NCBI GenBank assembly: GCA_017551705.1
Contig: JAFZLA010000045.1
Span: forward strand, 1-35,574
DNA length: 35,574 nt
Direction of reading: 5' to 3'
From: Treponema sp.
GTDB taxonomy: Bacteria; Spirochaetota; Spirochaetia; Treponematales; Treponemataceae
The translations under genes were made by a program, and so were the position numbers. Position 1 is the first letter of the stretch; every line of letters starts with the position of its first letter. The notes beneath the pieces are model-generated. The model saw only the letters and a program-made list of their open reading frames with translations, ran no database searches and was not told where the DNA came from. Positions 15,132-23,500 of this stretch are shown here, in pieces.

Positions 15132-16121
15132 TTAATACGAATCTTCCGTTCCGTAATATGCGGCCTGCGCGTCGCCAGTCTCAATCCATTTGAGGATGTT
15201 CTGGTTAAAGTCGCGGGCGCTGTTGTATCCCATTTTCTTGAGGCGTTCGTTCATCGCGGCGGCCTCAATGATGATAGGCAAGTTTCGTCCTGGCTTTACA
15301 GGAATTTCTATTGACGGAATCTTTACGCCAAGCATGTCGATTTCGCGGGCAGCGGTTCCCAAGCGGTCGTAAACCTTGTTGGGGTCCCACTCCTCCAGCT
15401 CGACGACAAGCTGAATTTCTTTTTGCTCGCGGATGGCTCCGATTCCGTAGAGCTGGGAAATATTGATGATTCCCAAACCGCGAATTTCCATATGGTGGCT
15501 GATAAGAGCGTTGGCTCCCCTGCCCAAAATTGTATTTCCGTTTACGCAGCGAATCTCGACGATGTCGTCGGCGACAAGGCGGTGGCCGCGCTCGATCAAT
15601 TCAAGCGCCGTTTCGCTCTTTCCTACGCCGGAATGTCCGCCCAACATAATGCCCACGCCGTAAACTTCGACCAAAACGCCGTGCAAAGTTTTGTGGGGCG
15701 CAAAGATGTTTGAAAAAACGCGGGTAAGGCGCGCCATAAATTCCGACGACTCCAAGTCGGTCTTTAGAACGGCGCAGCAAGCCTCCTCGGCGATTTCGAT
15801 AAATTCGGAGGTGGGCTCGCGGTTGGAAGAAAAAATGCAGCAAGGAATTTGGTAAGAAAAAAGTTGCCTGATTGTGTCAGTGCGCCCTTCGGCGGAAAGC
15901 TTGTTGAGGTAGGCGACCTCTCCGCGGCCAAAGAGCTGGACGCGGTTGTAGGCAAAGGCTTCAAAGAAGCCCGAAAGGCCCAAGCCGGGCCTGTTGATTT
16001 CGGGAACAGTCAGCTCTCTTGAAAGCCCCCTGCGGCCAGCGACGCAAGTCAAGTTGATCGCGTCGTGACCCGACAAGTCAAGGTTCAAGAGATCCAGAAC
16101 TGTCCACGTTTTTTCGGCCAT
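15132..16121 (-). CDS. hprK: HPr kinase/phosphorylase
   Basis: Phosphorylates and dephosphorylates Ser46 of HPr, coupling carbon metabolism to gene control. The N-terminal domain (SRELTVPEINRPGLGLSG) is followed by the catalytic domain with Walker A GGHSGVGKSE (residues 161-170), HRLVADDIVEIR, and the family signature MEIRGLGIINI. The 329 residues fit the family (about 310-330). The ATG at 16121 (MAEKTW) is preferred to the upstream frame start at 16139 because the promoter -10 covers those bases. Cognate HPr is the next gene. Confidence 0.95.
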   Translation of the reverse strand: MAEKTWTVLDLLNLDLSGHDAINLTCVAGRRGLSRELTVPEINRPGLGLSGFFEAFAYNRVQLFGRGEVAYLNKLSAEGRTDTIRQLFSYQIPCCIFSSNREPTSEFIEIAEEACCAVLKTDLESSEFMARLTRVFSNIFAPHKTLHGVLVEVYGVGIMLGGHSGVGKSETALELIERGHRLVADDIVEIRCVNGNTILGRGANALISHHMEIRGLGIINISQLYGIGAIREQKEIQLVVELEEWDPNKVYDRLGTAAREIDMLGVKIPSIEIPVKPGRNLPIIIEAAAMNERLKKMGYNSARDFNQNILKWIETGDAQAAYYGTEDSY

Positions 16122-16128
16122 ATTGTAT

Positions 16129-16157
16129 ACTATACACAATTAGCCGAATATTGTCAA
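16129..16157 (-). promoter_or_regulatory. hprK promoter, -10 seven bases before the ATG
   Basis: On the minus strand a consensus TTGACA (16157-16152) directly follows the hpf stop codon, then a 17-base spacer and TATAGT (16134-16129). The ATG begins seven bases later at 16121, with no Shine-Dalgarno, so hprK is predicted to have a leaderless message of its own. Confidence 0.8.
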
Positions 16158-16445
16158 TTATTTGCCCTGAATCTTGTCTTTTTCTTTCTTGATTTTGTTG
16201 TCAAGAACGTCCATCACTTTGTTGAGCGCGGCCGCAAAGTCAAAGTCTTCGGCGGCCACATGGGCTTGCGCTCCCCAGCGGAAATTTGTTGTGATGTCAA
16301 AAGCGTACTGCTTGTCGTGCTTGACCTGGGCGATCAAGTCAATGATCAAGTCGTCGGCGTAGTCTACGCGCTTCAACTTTTTTTCTATCATGTCCGACTG
16401 CTTTTGCTCCAATTCAAATCCCACCGCTTTTACTGTCTTTGTCAT
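16158..16445 (-). CDS. hpf: Ribosome hibernation-promoting factor, short form
   Basis: A 95-residue HPF/RaiA-family protein expected to bind the 30S subunit and silence ribosomes in starvation. It shows the beta-alpha-beta family pattern: KTVKAVGFELEQKQSDMIEKKL, then an acidic/aromatic strand (HDKQYAFDITTNFRWGAQAHVAAE) and FAAALNKVMDVLDNKI. The long-form C-terminal dimerisation domain is absent. AAGGAG precedes the ATG. Location between rpoN and hprK resembles the rpoN-hpf-ptsN cluster of proteobacteria. Confidence 0.9.
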   Translation of the reverse strand: MTKTVKAVGFELEQKQSDMIEKKLKRVDYADDLIIDLIAQVKHDKQYAFDITTNFRWGAQAHVAAEDFDFAAALNKVMDVLDNKIKKEKDKIQGK

Positions 16446-16495
16446 ATTATGCTCCTTGTAAGTGTGAATTTCGCGCCTTTGGACGCGTTTTGTCC

Positions 16496-16524
16496 ATTAT
16501 ACCACGCCTGCCAAAATAAAGCAA
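16496..16524 (-). promoter_or_regulatory. hpf promoter
   Basis: On the minus strand TTGCTT (16524-16519), a 17-base spacer and an extended consensus -10 TGGTATAAT (hexamer 16501-16496). The leader is about 44 bases and ends in AAGGAG, so hpf can be expressed apart from rpoN; the 154-base rpoN-hpf gap otherwise shows nothing. Confidence 0.72.
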
Positions 16525-16599
16525 ATTTTTTTTCTCCGCTCGTGTTTTTGTAAGCAAGACCAAAATAGTTGTTTCGAGTGGATTTCGCGCAAGCGCGGC

Positions 16600-17988
16600 C
16601 TATCTTTCGTACGAGCAATCTATGTTCATTTGGGAGCGGTATTTGGCCACGGTCCTGCGGGCTATCTTGATTCCCCGCTGGGCAAGCGCGTCGCAAAGCT
16701 TTTGGTCGCTCAGTTTTTTTGAAGGGCTTTGCTCAAGGATTTGGCGGATTTGCCTTTGCACGCTCTCTTTGGAAGCGTCTCCCACCGCCGAAGTGAAAAA
16801 GTATTTTATAGGAAAAAGTCCCCAGTCGCACTGCAAGTATTTGCAGTTTGCCATTCGCGACACGGTGCTTTCGTGGACTTGGATTTGGGCGGCGATGTCC
16901 TTTTGCTTTAGGGGAACAAGGTGGCCCGGCCCATGCTCAAAGAATTCTTTTTGGGACTGAACGATTGCGTAAGCGGCCTTTTGCATCGAGCTTTGCCGGT
17001 ACTCCAAGCTTTCCAAAAAGGCTTTTGCCTGATTTATGGCGGCCTTTGCAAAGGGCGACTTGTTTTTTGCGTCTCCAAAATTTGGGGAAATCCTTATTTG
17101 CGGAACCACCTTGTCCGAGACTCTAACCTTAAAATCCGCGCCGTCCTTGTCCACGTAAATGTCGGGAAGAACGTAGCGGGTGGAATCTTGCGTAAAGTCG
17201 CGGGCGGGAAAGGGGTCCAAAGTTTTTATGAACAAGAGCGCCTTTTGAACGTCAGCCGCGTCCACGTCCTTTAAATACGAAAAGTCTTCTTTTGCGAACG
17301 AAAGTTTTTTTTGCTCTTCCAAAAAACGGCGGATTTTTTCCAAAATCTTTTGCTCTTGCGGCGGGTCCAAAAATTCAAAATGGCCGTCCAACAAAAAAAG
17401 CGCAAGGGGCGACGCCGTCCCTTTTAGGCGGGCCTGGAGCAAAAGGCTTTTTTCCACGTTCTCCACGCAAATGCCGGGCGGGTCAAGGTTTTGAATGATA
17501 GAAACGCATTCTTCCAAAAGCTTTTGGTCTTGGCCGGCCTTTTGGTCAAGCAAGGACGAAGGCGCCAAAATGTAAAAGCCGCGCGAATCCAAGTTGCCTA
17601 TGATTTTATGGCAAAGGCTTTTTTTGGCGCCGTCAATGTCCAGCATGTTGACTTGCTGGGTCAAATGCTCAAAAAGGCTTTTGCGCTCGTCGGGCCGGCT
17701 CTCCAAAATTTCTTGAAATGCGTCGGACTTTTCTTGGCCGTAAGCGCCCGCCGAACCCACGCGCAAGCCGGCGTCCAAAAAGTTTTTGTAGCTCTGCCCC
17801 TTTGCTTGGTTTTGAAAGTTGTCCGACACAATTTCGAGCGCGGGATTTTTTTCGACCTGCGCCAAAACTTCCTGCCGCAAGTCCTCCGCTCCCATCGAAA
17901 GCAGCTTAAGCGACTGGATTTGCTTTTGGCCCATCCTTTGCGCCTGAATCTGAGAAGCCTTTTGCTGTTGCGAAAACCCCATCGGCAT
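16600..17988 (-). CDS. rpoN: RNA polymerase sigma-54 factor
   Basis: Sigma-54 directs RNA polymerase to -24/-12 promoters that need AAA+ activators. The 462 residues show the layout of the family: a Gln-rich N-terminal activator-interaction region (QAQRMGQKQIQSLKLLSM), a core-binding domain, the HTH region (HESTVSRMANCKYLQCDWG) and the C-terminal RpoN box ARRTVAKYR. No sigma-54 activator gene is present in this window. The ATG at 17988 lacks a Shine-Dalgarno; an extended -10 element lies directly upstream. It heads the series rpoN-hpf-hprK-ptsH-lexA-holA. Confidence 0.95.
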   Translation of the reverse strand: MPMGFSQQQKASQIQAQRMGQKQIQSLKLLSMGAEDLRQEVLAQVEKNPALEIVSDNFQNQAKGQSYKNFLDAGLRVGSAGAYGQEKSDAFQEILESRPDERKSLFEHLTQQVNMLDIDGAKKSLCHKIIGNLDSRGFYILAPSSLLDQKAGQDQKLLEECVSIIQNLDPPGICVENVEKSLLLQARLKGTASPLALFLLDGHFEFLDPPQEQKILEKIRRFLEEQKKLSFAKEDFSYLKDVDAADVQKALLFIKTLDPFPARDFTQDSTRYVLPDIYVDKDGADFKVRVSDKVVPQIRISPNFGDAKNKSPFAKAAINQAKAFLESLEYRQSSMQKAAYAIVQSQKEFFEHGPGHLVPLKQKDIAAQIQVHESTVSRMANCKYLQCDWGLFPIKYFFTSAVGDASKESVQRQIRQILEQSPSKKLSDQKLCDALAQRGIKIARRTVAKYRSQMNIDCSYER

Positions 17989-17994
17989 TGTTAC

Positions 17995-18003
17995 ATTCTA
18001 CCA
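17995..18003 (-). promoter_or_regulatory. rpoN extended -10 element
   Basis: On the minus strand TGGTAGAAT (18003-17995) is an extended -10 whose last base is six bases before the rpoN ATG. No convincing -35 is seen in the A/T-rich sequence above it. A leaderless message is again predicted. Confidence 0.5.
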
Positions 18004-18072
18004 CATTTTTCAAAAATTTTTCACTTTTTTGCCAAAAAAGAACAAACTTTGTCAATAATAAACCAAACGGCA

Positions 18073-18115
18073 TTTATACTGAATAATTTTTCACTGAAAA
18101 GTTATTCAGTATAAA
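18073..18115. repeat. 43-bp palindrome at the 3' end of the ATPase gene
   Basis: Arms TTTATACTGAATAA (18073-18086) and TTATTCAGTATAAA (18102-18115) are exact inverted repeats around a 15-base spacer that is itself nearly palindromic (TTTTCACTGAAAA). The right arm contains the ATPase stop codon. Matches the palindrome at 19484-19524 with about four differences. No T-run follows, so it is not a standard terminator. Confidence 0.85.
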
Positions 18116-19467
18116 TCAGCGCCAGAAATTAGATTATATGCGCGGCTTTTAAAGCTAAAACCGCTGGACGACACAAAGCCGATATTTTTGCAATCCAAGC
18201 CGACGCATGAGCGAACTTGCGCCTCCTCCGCCTTGCATTGCTCCAGCTTCATTGGCGTTTTTAAGAACTTGACCTCGTAAAAATCATAGCCGTCGGCGCG
18301 CTTCAACACAACGTCGTACTGTCCGTTTTTGCCGGCTTGCGGGTCGTCATACCAATAAGAGCCAAAATCCAAAACGCCTTTTAGAGCGCCCTTCTTTGCC
18401 TTGCGAGCAAAATATTGGTTTGCGATGCCTTCAAGCCTATAGCTTATAAAGGTGTCAAGCGAGCGCGCTATGCAGGACTTAAAAAATTCCTTTTGGCCAA
18501 ACTTTAGGATCAAATTATCCATCGCAAAAATATATGCAAAATAAAAGCGCATAAAATTGTCTTTTATTTGGTAAAAAACCTTCTTTTTGTCATCAGGCTT
18601 GTTAATTGGAAAAACTTTTTCTATGGTTTCCATCGCGATTAAATTTTTTAGCTGCTTGTCCAAAAGTCCAGTGTCGCTCATGTTAAGCTGGCTTAAAATT
18701 TCGGAGTAGCGTTTTTTTCCGTTGGCTATCAGTTCCAAAATGCGCACGTCGTAGGCCTTTTGAATTTCCTTGAGCATTATGTTTTCGATGTAGGAACGCA
18801 AGAGCGCGTCCTGCCCGATGGCAAGCGAAACGATGTTTTCTTCAAGCGACTTTGAATAGTTGAGGTTGGAAAGGACATACGGCGATCCGCCAAAGACGGA
18901 ATAAAAACGAATTTTTTCTCGGACTGGCAGATTTGGGTAAAACTTTGCCGCCTCATAATAGTCAAATTCTTCTATCCGCTGAACAAGCGCAAAGCGCCCA
19001 AACAATGGATTGCCTTCTTGCAACAGTTCTTTCATTACTGCTATGTAGGAACCGCACAAAACCAACGTTATGTTGTCGCCCATGGAGTCGATGACGGCTT
19101 GCATCATAGAATCCACCTCGGACTCTTTTTTTGACTCTTTTAAATACTGATATTCGTCAAGGACAAGCAGAATGCGTTTTTTTTGCGCCTTTAAAAAGTC
19201 AAACAAGTCAAAAAGAGTGTCGAATTGCGTGGAAGACGGCAGCCCCAAAGCCAGCGCGACCGTCCTGCACAAAAGGCTTAGGTTGCCCTCAAAGGAGCTT
19301 TTTACGCACAAAAAGTTTGCCATAACGCCTTTAAAAGACTTTGACGCCTCTTTTATCAAAGTTGACTTTCCAATCCGCCGCTTGCCGTAAACCAACACAG
19401 CCGCCTTTTTGCCCGAATTAAAAGCCGCGCTCAAATTGGCCAACTCGTTTTTTCTGCACAAAAACAT
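18106..19467 (-). CDS. AAA-type ATPase with C-terminal DUF234/PD-(D/E)XK-like domain
   Basis: A 453-residue STAND/AAA ATPase of the archaeal-ATPase (DUF234) type. The Walker A motif is YGKRRIGKSTL (about 27-37) and Walker B is ILLVLDEYQYL (about 99-109). A winged-helix-like region follows (RYSEILSQLNMSDTGLLDKQLKNL in two parts), and the C-terminus has a nuclease-like D...ExK pattern (GQYDVVLKRADGYDFYEVKFL). Functions are mostly unknown; many members are scattered and mobile-looking. The ATG at 19467 is preferred to GTG 19476 because AAGG lies 8 bases before it. The gene is bracketed by two nearly identical palindromes, the upstream one containing TATAAT. Confidence 0.82.
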   Translation of the reverse strand: MFLCRKNELANLSAAFNSGKKAAVLVYGKRRIGKSTLIKEASKSFKGVMANFLCVKSSFEGNLSLLCRTVALALGLPSSTQFDTLFDLFDFLKAQKKRILLVLDEYQYLKESKKESEVDSMMQAVIDSMGDNITLVLCGSYIAVMKELLQEGNPLFGRFALVQRIEEFDYYEAAKFYPNLPVREKIRFYSVFGGSPYVLSNLNYSKSLEENIVSLAIGQDALLRSYIENIMLKEIQKAYDVRILELIANGKKRYSEILSQLNMSDTGLLDKQLKNLIAMETIEKVFPINKPDDKKKVFYQIKDNFMRFYFAYIFAMDNLILKFGQKEFFKSCIARSLDTFISYRLEGIANQYFARKAKKGALKGVLDFGSYWYDDPQAGKNGQYDVVLKRADGYDFYEVKFLKTPMKLEQCKAEEAQVRSCVGLDCKNIGFVSSSGFSFKSRAYNLISGADLY

Positions 19468-19483
19468 CGCATCCACCTTACGA

Positions 19484-19524
19484 TTATACTGAATAATTTT
19501 TCAGTGAATTTTTATTCAGTATAA
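19484..19524. repeat. 41-bp palindrome at the 5' end of the ATPase gene
   Basis: Arms TTATACTGAATAA (19484-19496) and TTATTCAGTATAA (19512-19524) are exact inverted repeats with a 15-base spacer, near-identical to the copy at 18073-18115. On the minus strand its inner end supplies TATAAT (19488-19483), a possible -10 for the ATPase gene, so it may be an operator as well as a repeat. Confidence 0.85.
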
Positions 19525-19554
19525 AGCGAATGGAGCGGAATGTCAAGGCCGGCC

Positions 19555-19583
19555 GGCCAACCTGCACCTGCGCAGGCCTAGCG
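19555..19583 (+). repeat. Rpn 3'-tail relic, copy 1
   Basis: A 29-base stretch encoding GQPAPAQA-stop in one frame, nearly the same as the end of the intact Rpn gene at 29177-29218. It begins beside GGCCGGCCGGCC, and its TAG overlaps the TAG of the convergent PBECR4-like gene in a CTAG. A remnant, not a gene. Confidence 0.6.
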
Positions 19584-20156
19584 CCGTGACGAAATGCTGT
19601 CGTATAAAATAATTTCTTTGCCGCTGGAGACAAAGGTTTTCTTCTTAAACAGCAATGCCATTGTTGTTTGATTTATTGAATAATCAATTTTGTTGTCCGG
19701 AAAAAACGACCTGCAAAAACATTCGTTCTCCGTCCTAAAGGCAAGAAAAAGAAAAATTTTAGTATTTGACTCCACGTTCTTTAAAAGAAAATCCGCTTTG
19801 ATTCTTGAAAAGGGACGCTCGCCGTCATTGTATTTAAATATTGTCTTGTTGCTGTCAATGATTGCCTCAAGATTCGCCAAATGAAAGATTCTTTCATTTA
19901 TTTTTTCATAAAAGACTGAATCGTGAAGCTTTTTCCGAAATTCAACGTCAGCCTTTATTCTGTCAAAAACTTTTTCCCTGTCGTTCTTAAGTTCTCGAAT
20001 GTCGGAAAGATACTGCAAGCCCGCCAAATGGTAAAATTCTTGCTTGGAAAAATTTACTTCAAAAGCAACTGTTCTTCCTTTACGCCCCAAGACGATTTCA
20101 TACTTTATTCCGAGGAGTCTATTATAAGTTTGTATAGCTTTGTTTATGGAACTCAT
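19578..20156 (-). CDS. PBECR4-like putative nuclease/toxin-domain protein
   Basis: A 192-residue protein resembling the PBECR4 domain (phage-Barnase-EndoU-colicin-RelE-like nuclease group). The pattern I recognise is a Tyr/Lys-rich start (YNRLLGIKYEIVLGRKGR), FSKQEFYHLAGLQYLSDI, KYNDGERPFSRIKADFLL, a hydrophobic strand (KIFLFLAFR) and CRSFFPDNKIDYSINQT. Such domains are predicted RNases found in phage and mobile contexts. The frame is open to 20282; ATG 20156 is the best domain start but has no Shine-Dalgarno and follows a terminator hairpin by three bases. ATG 20201 is an alternative start. The call is from memory of the family pattern. Confidence 0.65.
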   Translation of the reverse strand: MSSINKAIQTYNRLLGIKYEIVLGRKGRTVAFEVNFSKQEFYHLAGLQYLSDIRELKNDREKVFDRIKADVEFRKKLHDSVFYEKINERIFHLANLEAIIDSNKTIFKYNDGERPFSRIKADFLLKNVESNTKIFLFLAFRTENECFCRSFFPDNKIDYSINQTTMALLFKKKTFVSSGKEIILYDSISSRR

Positions 20157-20159
20157 GGC

Positions 20160-20187
20160 AAAAAAATCCTGCCGCAGAACGGCAGGA
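20160..20187 (-). terminator. Intrinsic terminator directly upstream of the PBECR4-like gene
   Basis: TCCTGCCG (20167-20174), loop CAGAA and CGGCAGGA (20180-20187) form a perfect 8-bp stem. On the minus strand it is followed by T7 (20166-20160) and three bases later by the ATG at 20156. It could insulate the gene from minus-strand transcription out of the giant lipoprotein gene, or act as an attenuator. Confidence 0.75.
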
Positions 20188-20360
20188 TAAAAAAGTGACA
20201 TTTTCTTTTGGCCAAAGCCTAGCCAGCTGGCGGTAAATGCCGAACCCTTATGGAGCTGATAAGGCGCTGCTTGCTGGCGCAACCCCTTACTTCAACGCTC
20301 GCGCAAACACACATGTTGCTTGCGCTTATAATATATCCTACTTACGTACAAAAGTCAAGG

Positions 20361-20440
20361 AAAAAAAACATCCATGACTTCCATTTTAAGCAACTGCTGG
20401 AACAACTGTCCGCCCAACCCGCCCCCGCGCAGGCCTAGCG
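20361..20440 (+). repeat. Rpn 3'-tail relic, copy 2; left direct repeat flanking giant gene 1
   Basis: Eighty bases that match 28074-28153 with nine differences; the first 29 bases are identical. One frame reads KNIHDFHFKQLLEQL followed by SAQPAPAQA and a stop, matching in its last residues the C-terminus of the intact Rpn-type protein. It is a leftover of a paralogous gene, and with copy 3 it brackets the first giant lipoprotein gene. Confidence 0.8.
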
Positions 20441-20456
20441 CGCAACCAAAATAACA

Positions 20457-20482
20457 GGGGCGGCCTGTCAAAGCTCCGCCCC
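20457..20482 (-). terminator. Candidate terminator of giant lipoprotein gene 1
   Basis: GGGGCGG (20457-20463) pairs with CCGCCCC (20476-20482). On the minus strand it is followed by TGTTATTTTGG, only a weak T-rich tail, about 75 bases beyond the stop of the giant gene. The better terminator at 20160-20187 lies further downstream. Confidence 0.4.
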
Positions 20483-20555
20483 AATCGTTGGCCGATCAGC
20501 CGCGCAATAGCCTGTCCAATCGTCATAACAGGAATCATATGTCTGATATATTTAT

Positions 20556-23500
20556 TTAACTTCCGGTATAATTGTAAGTTTTTGGGGCATTAATAAAATA
20601 TGAATTATTATTTTCATTAATAGATATAGCATTCCACTGAGTTTCTGAGCCTCTATATTTAACAGAAGTAAGACTGGTACATTGATCAAAACAATCCATA
20701 GAAACGCGTGTTACACTAGTAGGAATCACTACAGATTGAAGATTTGTACAATAATCAAAAGTACCATACGGAATACTTTCCCAACCATTCGGAATAGTAA
20801 AAGTTGTTAAAGATTTACACCTAATAAAAATACTTTGACCCAATGTTATTGGCGAAACAGCTGGCAATGTAACAGATGTAAGCCCAGAACAATCGCGGAA
20901 TGCGCCCCAACCAATTTTGCTTAATTTAGAATTAGTTTGAAATGTAACAGTCTTTAGATTTATTGAACCATCAAATGCGCATTCATCAATTTCTTCAACC
21001 GTATTTGGAACTTGGAATGATGTATTTGCTGTCTGTCTATTTGTAAAAAGGTAAAGCTTTTTGCCATTGGTTGAATAAATAGCGCCATTTTGTTGTTTAA
21101 AAGCTGTACAACCATCTCTAAGAATAATATCTGCATTAACATCATAAAAAGTTCTTGTTCCCAATTTTGTTAATGTAGACGGTAAAGTAACCTTTGTAAT
21201 ATTTGAGCTTTCGAGAAAACAATTATTAGGAAGTTCTGTAAGACCTTCGGGAAGAATTATTTCTGAATACCTACCACAACTTGAAAACGCAGCGACTGCC
21301 AGTCCTTCTGGCAAATCACAACCAGAAAGGTCCAATTTTACTCTAAGAGTTGTATCTGATGAGTTTTTTAACGCTGTTGTTATTGATGTAACTTCATCTT
21401 TCGACAGAGGACCTGTTAATTCCAAGGTATTTCCTGTTCCTGATAAACTTGAAATAGCAGCAATAGCTTGCGCAGCGGATTTACCTTTATATAGTTTTCC
21501 TGAAGAAGATAATCCCCAAATAAAAGAATCTGTTGTGATGTTATCTGTAATTACAAATCGAGATTTTGCCTGAACCAAAGTAATATCAGAAGCCCCAGCG
21601 CCTAAGGAAATTGCTTGATATGAATTGTCGTACTCTTCCGGTGTTATTGTTGCAACAGTACCCGTTCCTCCAAGCGCGCCGTCCACTGTTATCTGCTTTA
21701 AAACTGAAGACACTTTCGCCAAGTAAACATCATTTTGATGAGCGCCTGTACAAGGCAATGAAGCCGATCCTTTTATATGAAGACCGGCGCCTGCATGGTA
21801 AATGGCGCCGCCGTTGCTTGTTGACGAATTGCCGCTTATAGTTCCCGCCGCAAGATAAACAGAACTGCCGCTGGCAATGTACATGCCGCCGCCATCAGCG
21901 GCAGAATTATAGAAAATGCCGCCTGTCATGCTGCCGCTTATAGCGGAAATTGTTCCATTGTTATAGGTATAACCCAAATAGACATTTCCTCCGCTAGTAT
22001 GAAGTCCGCCTCCTGTATTTCCGCTGGAACTGTTTGTACTATCGCCTATGCTTGCGCTACCGGACATTACAAATGTCGATTTAGAGTTTAAGTAAACTCC
22101 TCTTCCGGTATTTTTGCAGATTTTTCCGCCGGTCATTACGATATAATGATTTGATGAAGAAGCAACCGTAATTCCCGAACCGGTGTTGCTTGAAATTTCT
22201 CCCCCGGAAATTGTCAAAAGATATGACGAGTTATGGTAAATGCCGCCGCCACTAGAAGTGGCTTCATTGCTATTGATTGTCGCGTTGCCAGAAATAGTCA
22301 ATGTTCCACCGTTGAAAATTCCTCCGCCATTCGTAGTTTTATTATTGTCAATATTTCCACCGGAAATTGTAAGATTACCCTCATTATCGATTCCACCACC
22401 CGCATTGAATGAAATCGCGCCCTTGCTAATATAAGCTGTGCCAGAGCCAATATATATGCCTCTGTTCCAATTTTTCTTAACGCCACCGGAGAAACTAGTG
22501 TCTGCCTTGTCAGCCGCCGGCTCTGAATAGCCTATCCATAATTGGCCAGAATTGTTTTTTATTCCATAAAAACTATTTCCTGCATTGTTGGCAGCTGTTG
22601 GAAGGCCGTCCACATTTTTTCCAACCATTGCGTCACCATATAAACAAAGCTTTCCAGAGTTACTTATACCATTATAGTTTCCTTCCACTTTAACTCCAGA
22701 GCCAAGCCGCACGTCCGCGCTGGAATTGCTAATATTGATTCCTGCTTTATTTGTAGTTGTCGCGCCTTTAAATGTAATGTCTGTAATTGTCAAGGTTAAC
22801 GCTTTGGCGACTGTAAAAGCATCTTTAGATTCGGTTGTATCGATTTTGGCGCTGTTAATGCCGGTAAGGGTAATGCTAGAGGCAGTTACATCAGTTGGAA
22901 TCTCTTGCGACATATTAAACGTGCCGCTGACTTTTATTTCATTTTTATAAGAATTGCACACTTTTGCCGCGGCGGCGATTGTTTTAAATGCTTTTAAAAG
23001 AGACGCGCCTGTATAGCTGTCGCTGCCTGAAGAAGAAACATAGATGTCCGCGTTGATGTATCCTGTCAAAGCGCCTGCGGATCCTGTCGTGACTACACTC
23101 CAGTCAGTGTCGGGAATAGAGAAATAGCCTTTGTTTGTTGTCGTAAGCTTTGCGCCGCCAAGGATAGCCAATCCTCGCGTCCATGCGCTTGGCGTGACAA
23201 ACATTTTTGAGGAACCATTGTTTCCGCTGCCAGTATAATCCGCGTTAATTGTAATAGTTTTTTCACTCTCAAGATAAACGTCATTTGAAGTTTGGCTTCC
23301 AGGGAATATTGTTGCGCTGCCGCTTATGTTGAACGTTCCTCTTTGGTAAATCGCGCCGCCTTGTTTACCTTGCCCTTTGACAACGTTCAGAGCGCCGCTC
23401 GCTCCAATAGTTCCGTTTGACATAGTAAGTGTGCCGTAATTATATATCGCGCCGCCTTGTGAAGCATATCCTGCGGCAGAAGCAGAAGTCTCATTGCCAT

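Larger units (their letters stand above)
20157..20555. other. Gene-poor spacer between the PBECR4-like gene and the first giant lipoprotein gene
   Basis: This 399-base stretch holds the terminator at 20160-20187, the Rpn-tail relic at 20361-20440 and a GC-rich hairpin at 20457-20482. The open frames crossing it on either strand show no gene-like features apart from the relic. Nothing else is evident. Confidence 0.6.

Noticed and set aside
20250-20438. Plus-strand open frame ending in QPAPAQA
   Set aside because: Only its last 25 codons match an Rpn-type protein; the rest has no ribosome binding site or gene-like sequence. Treated as a 3' relic.
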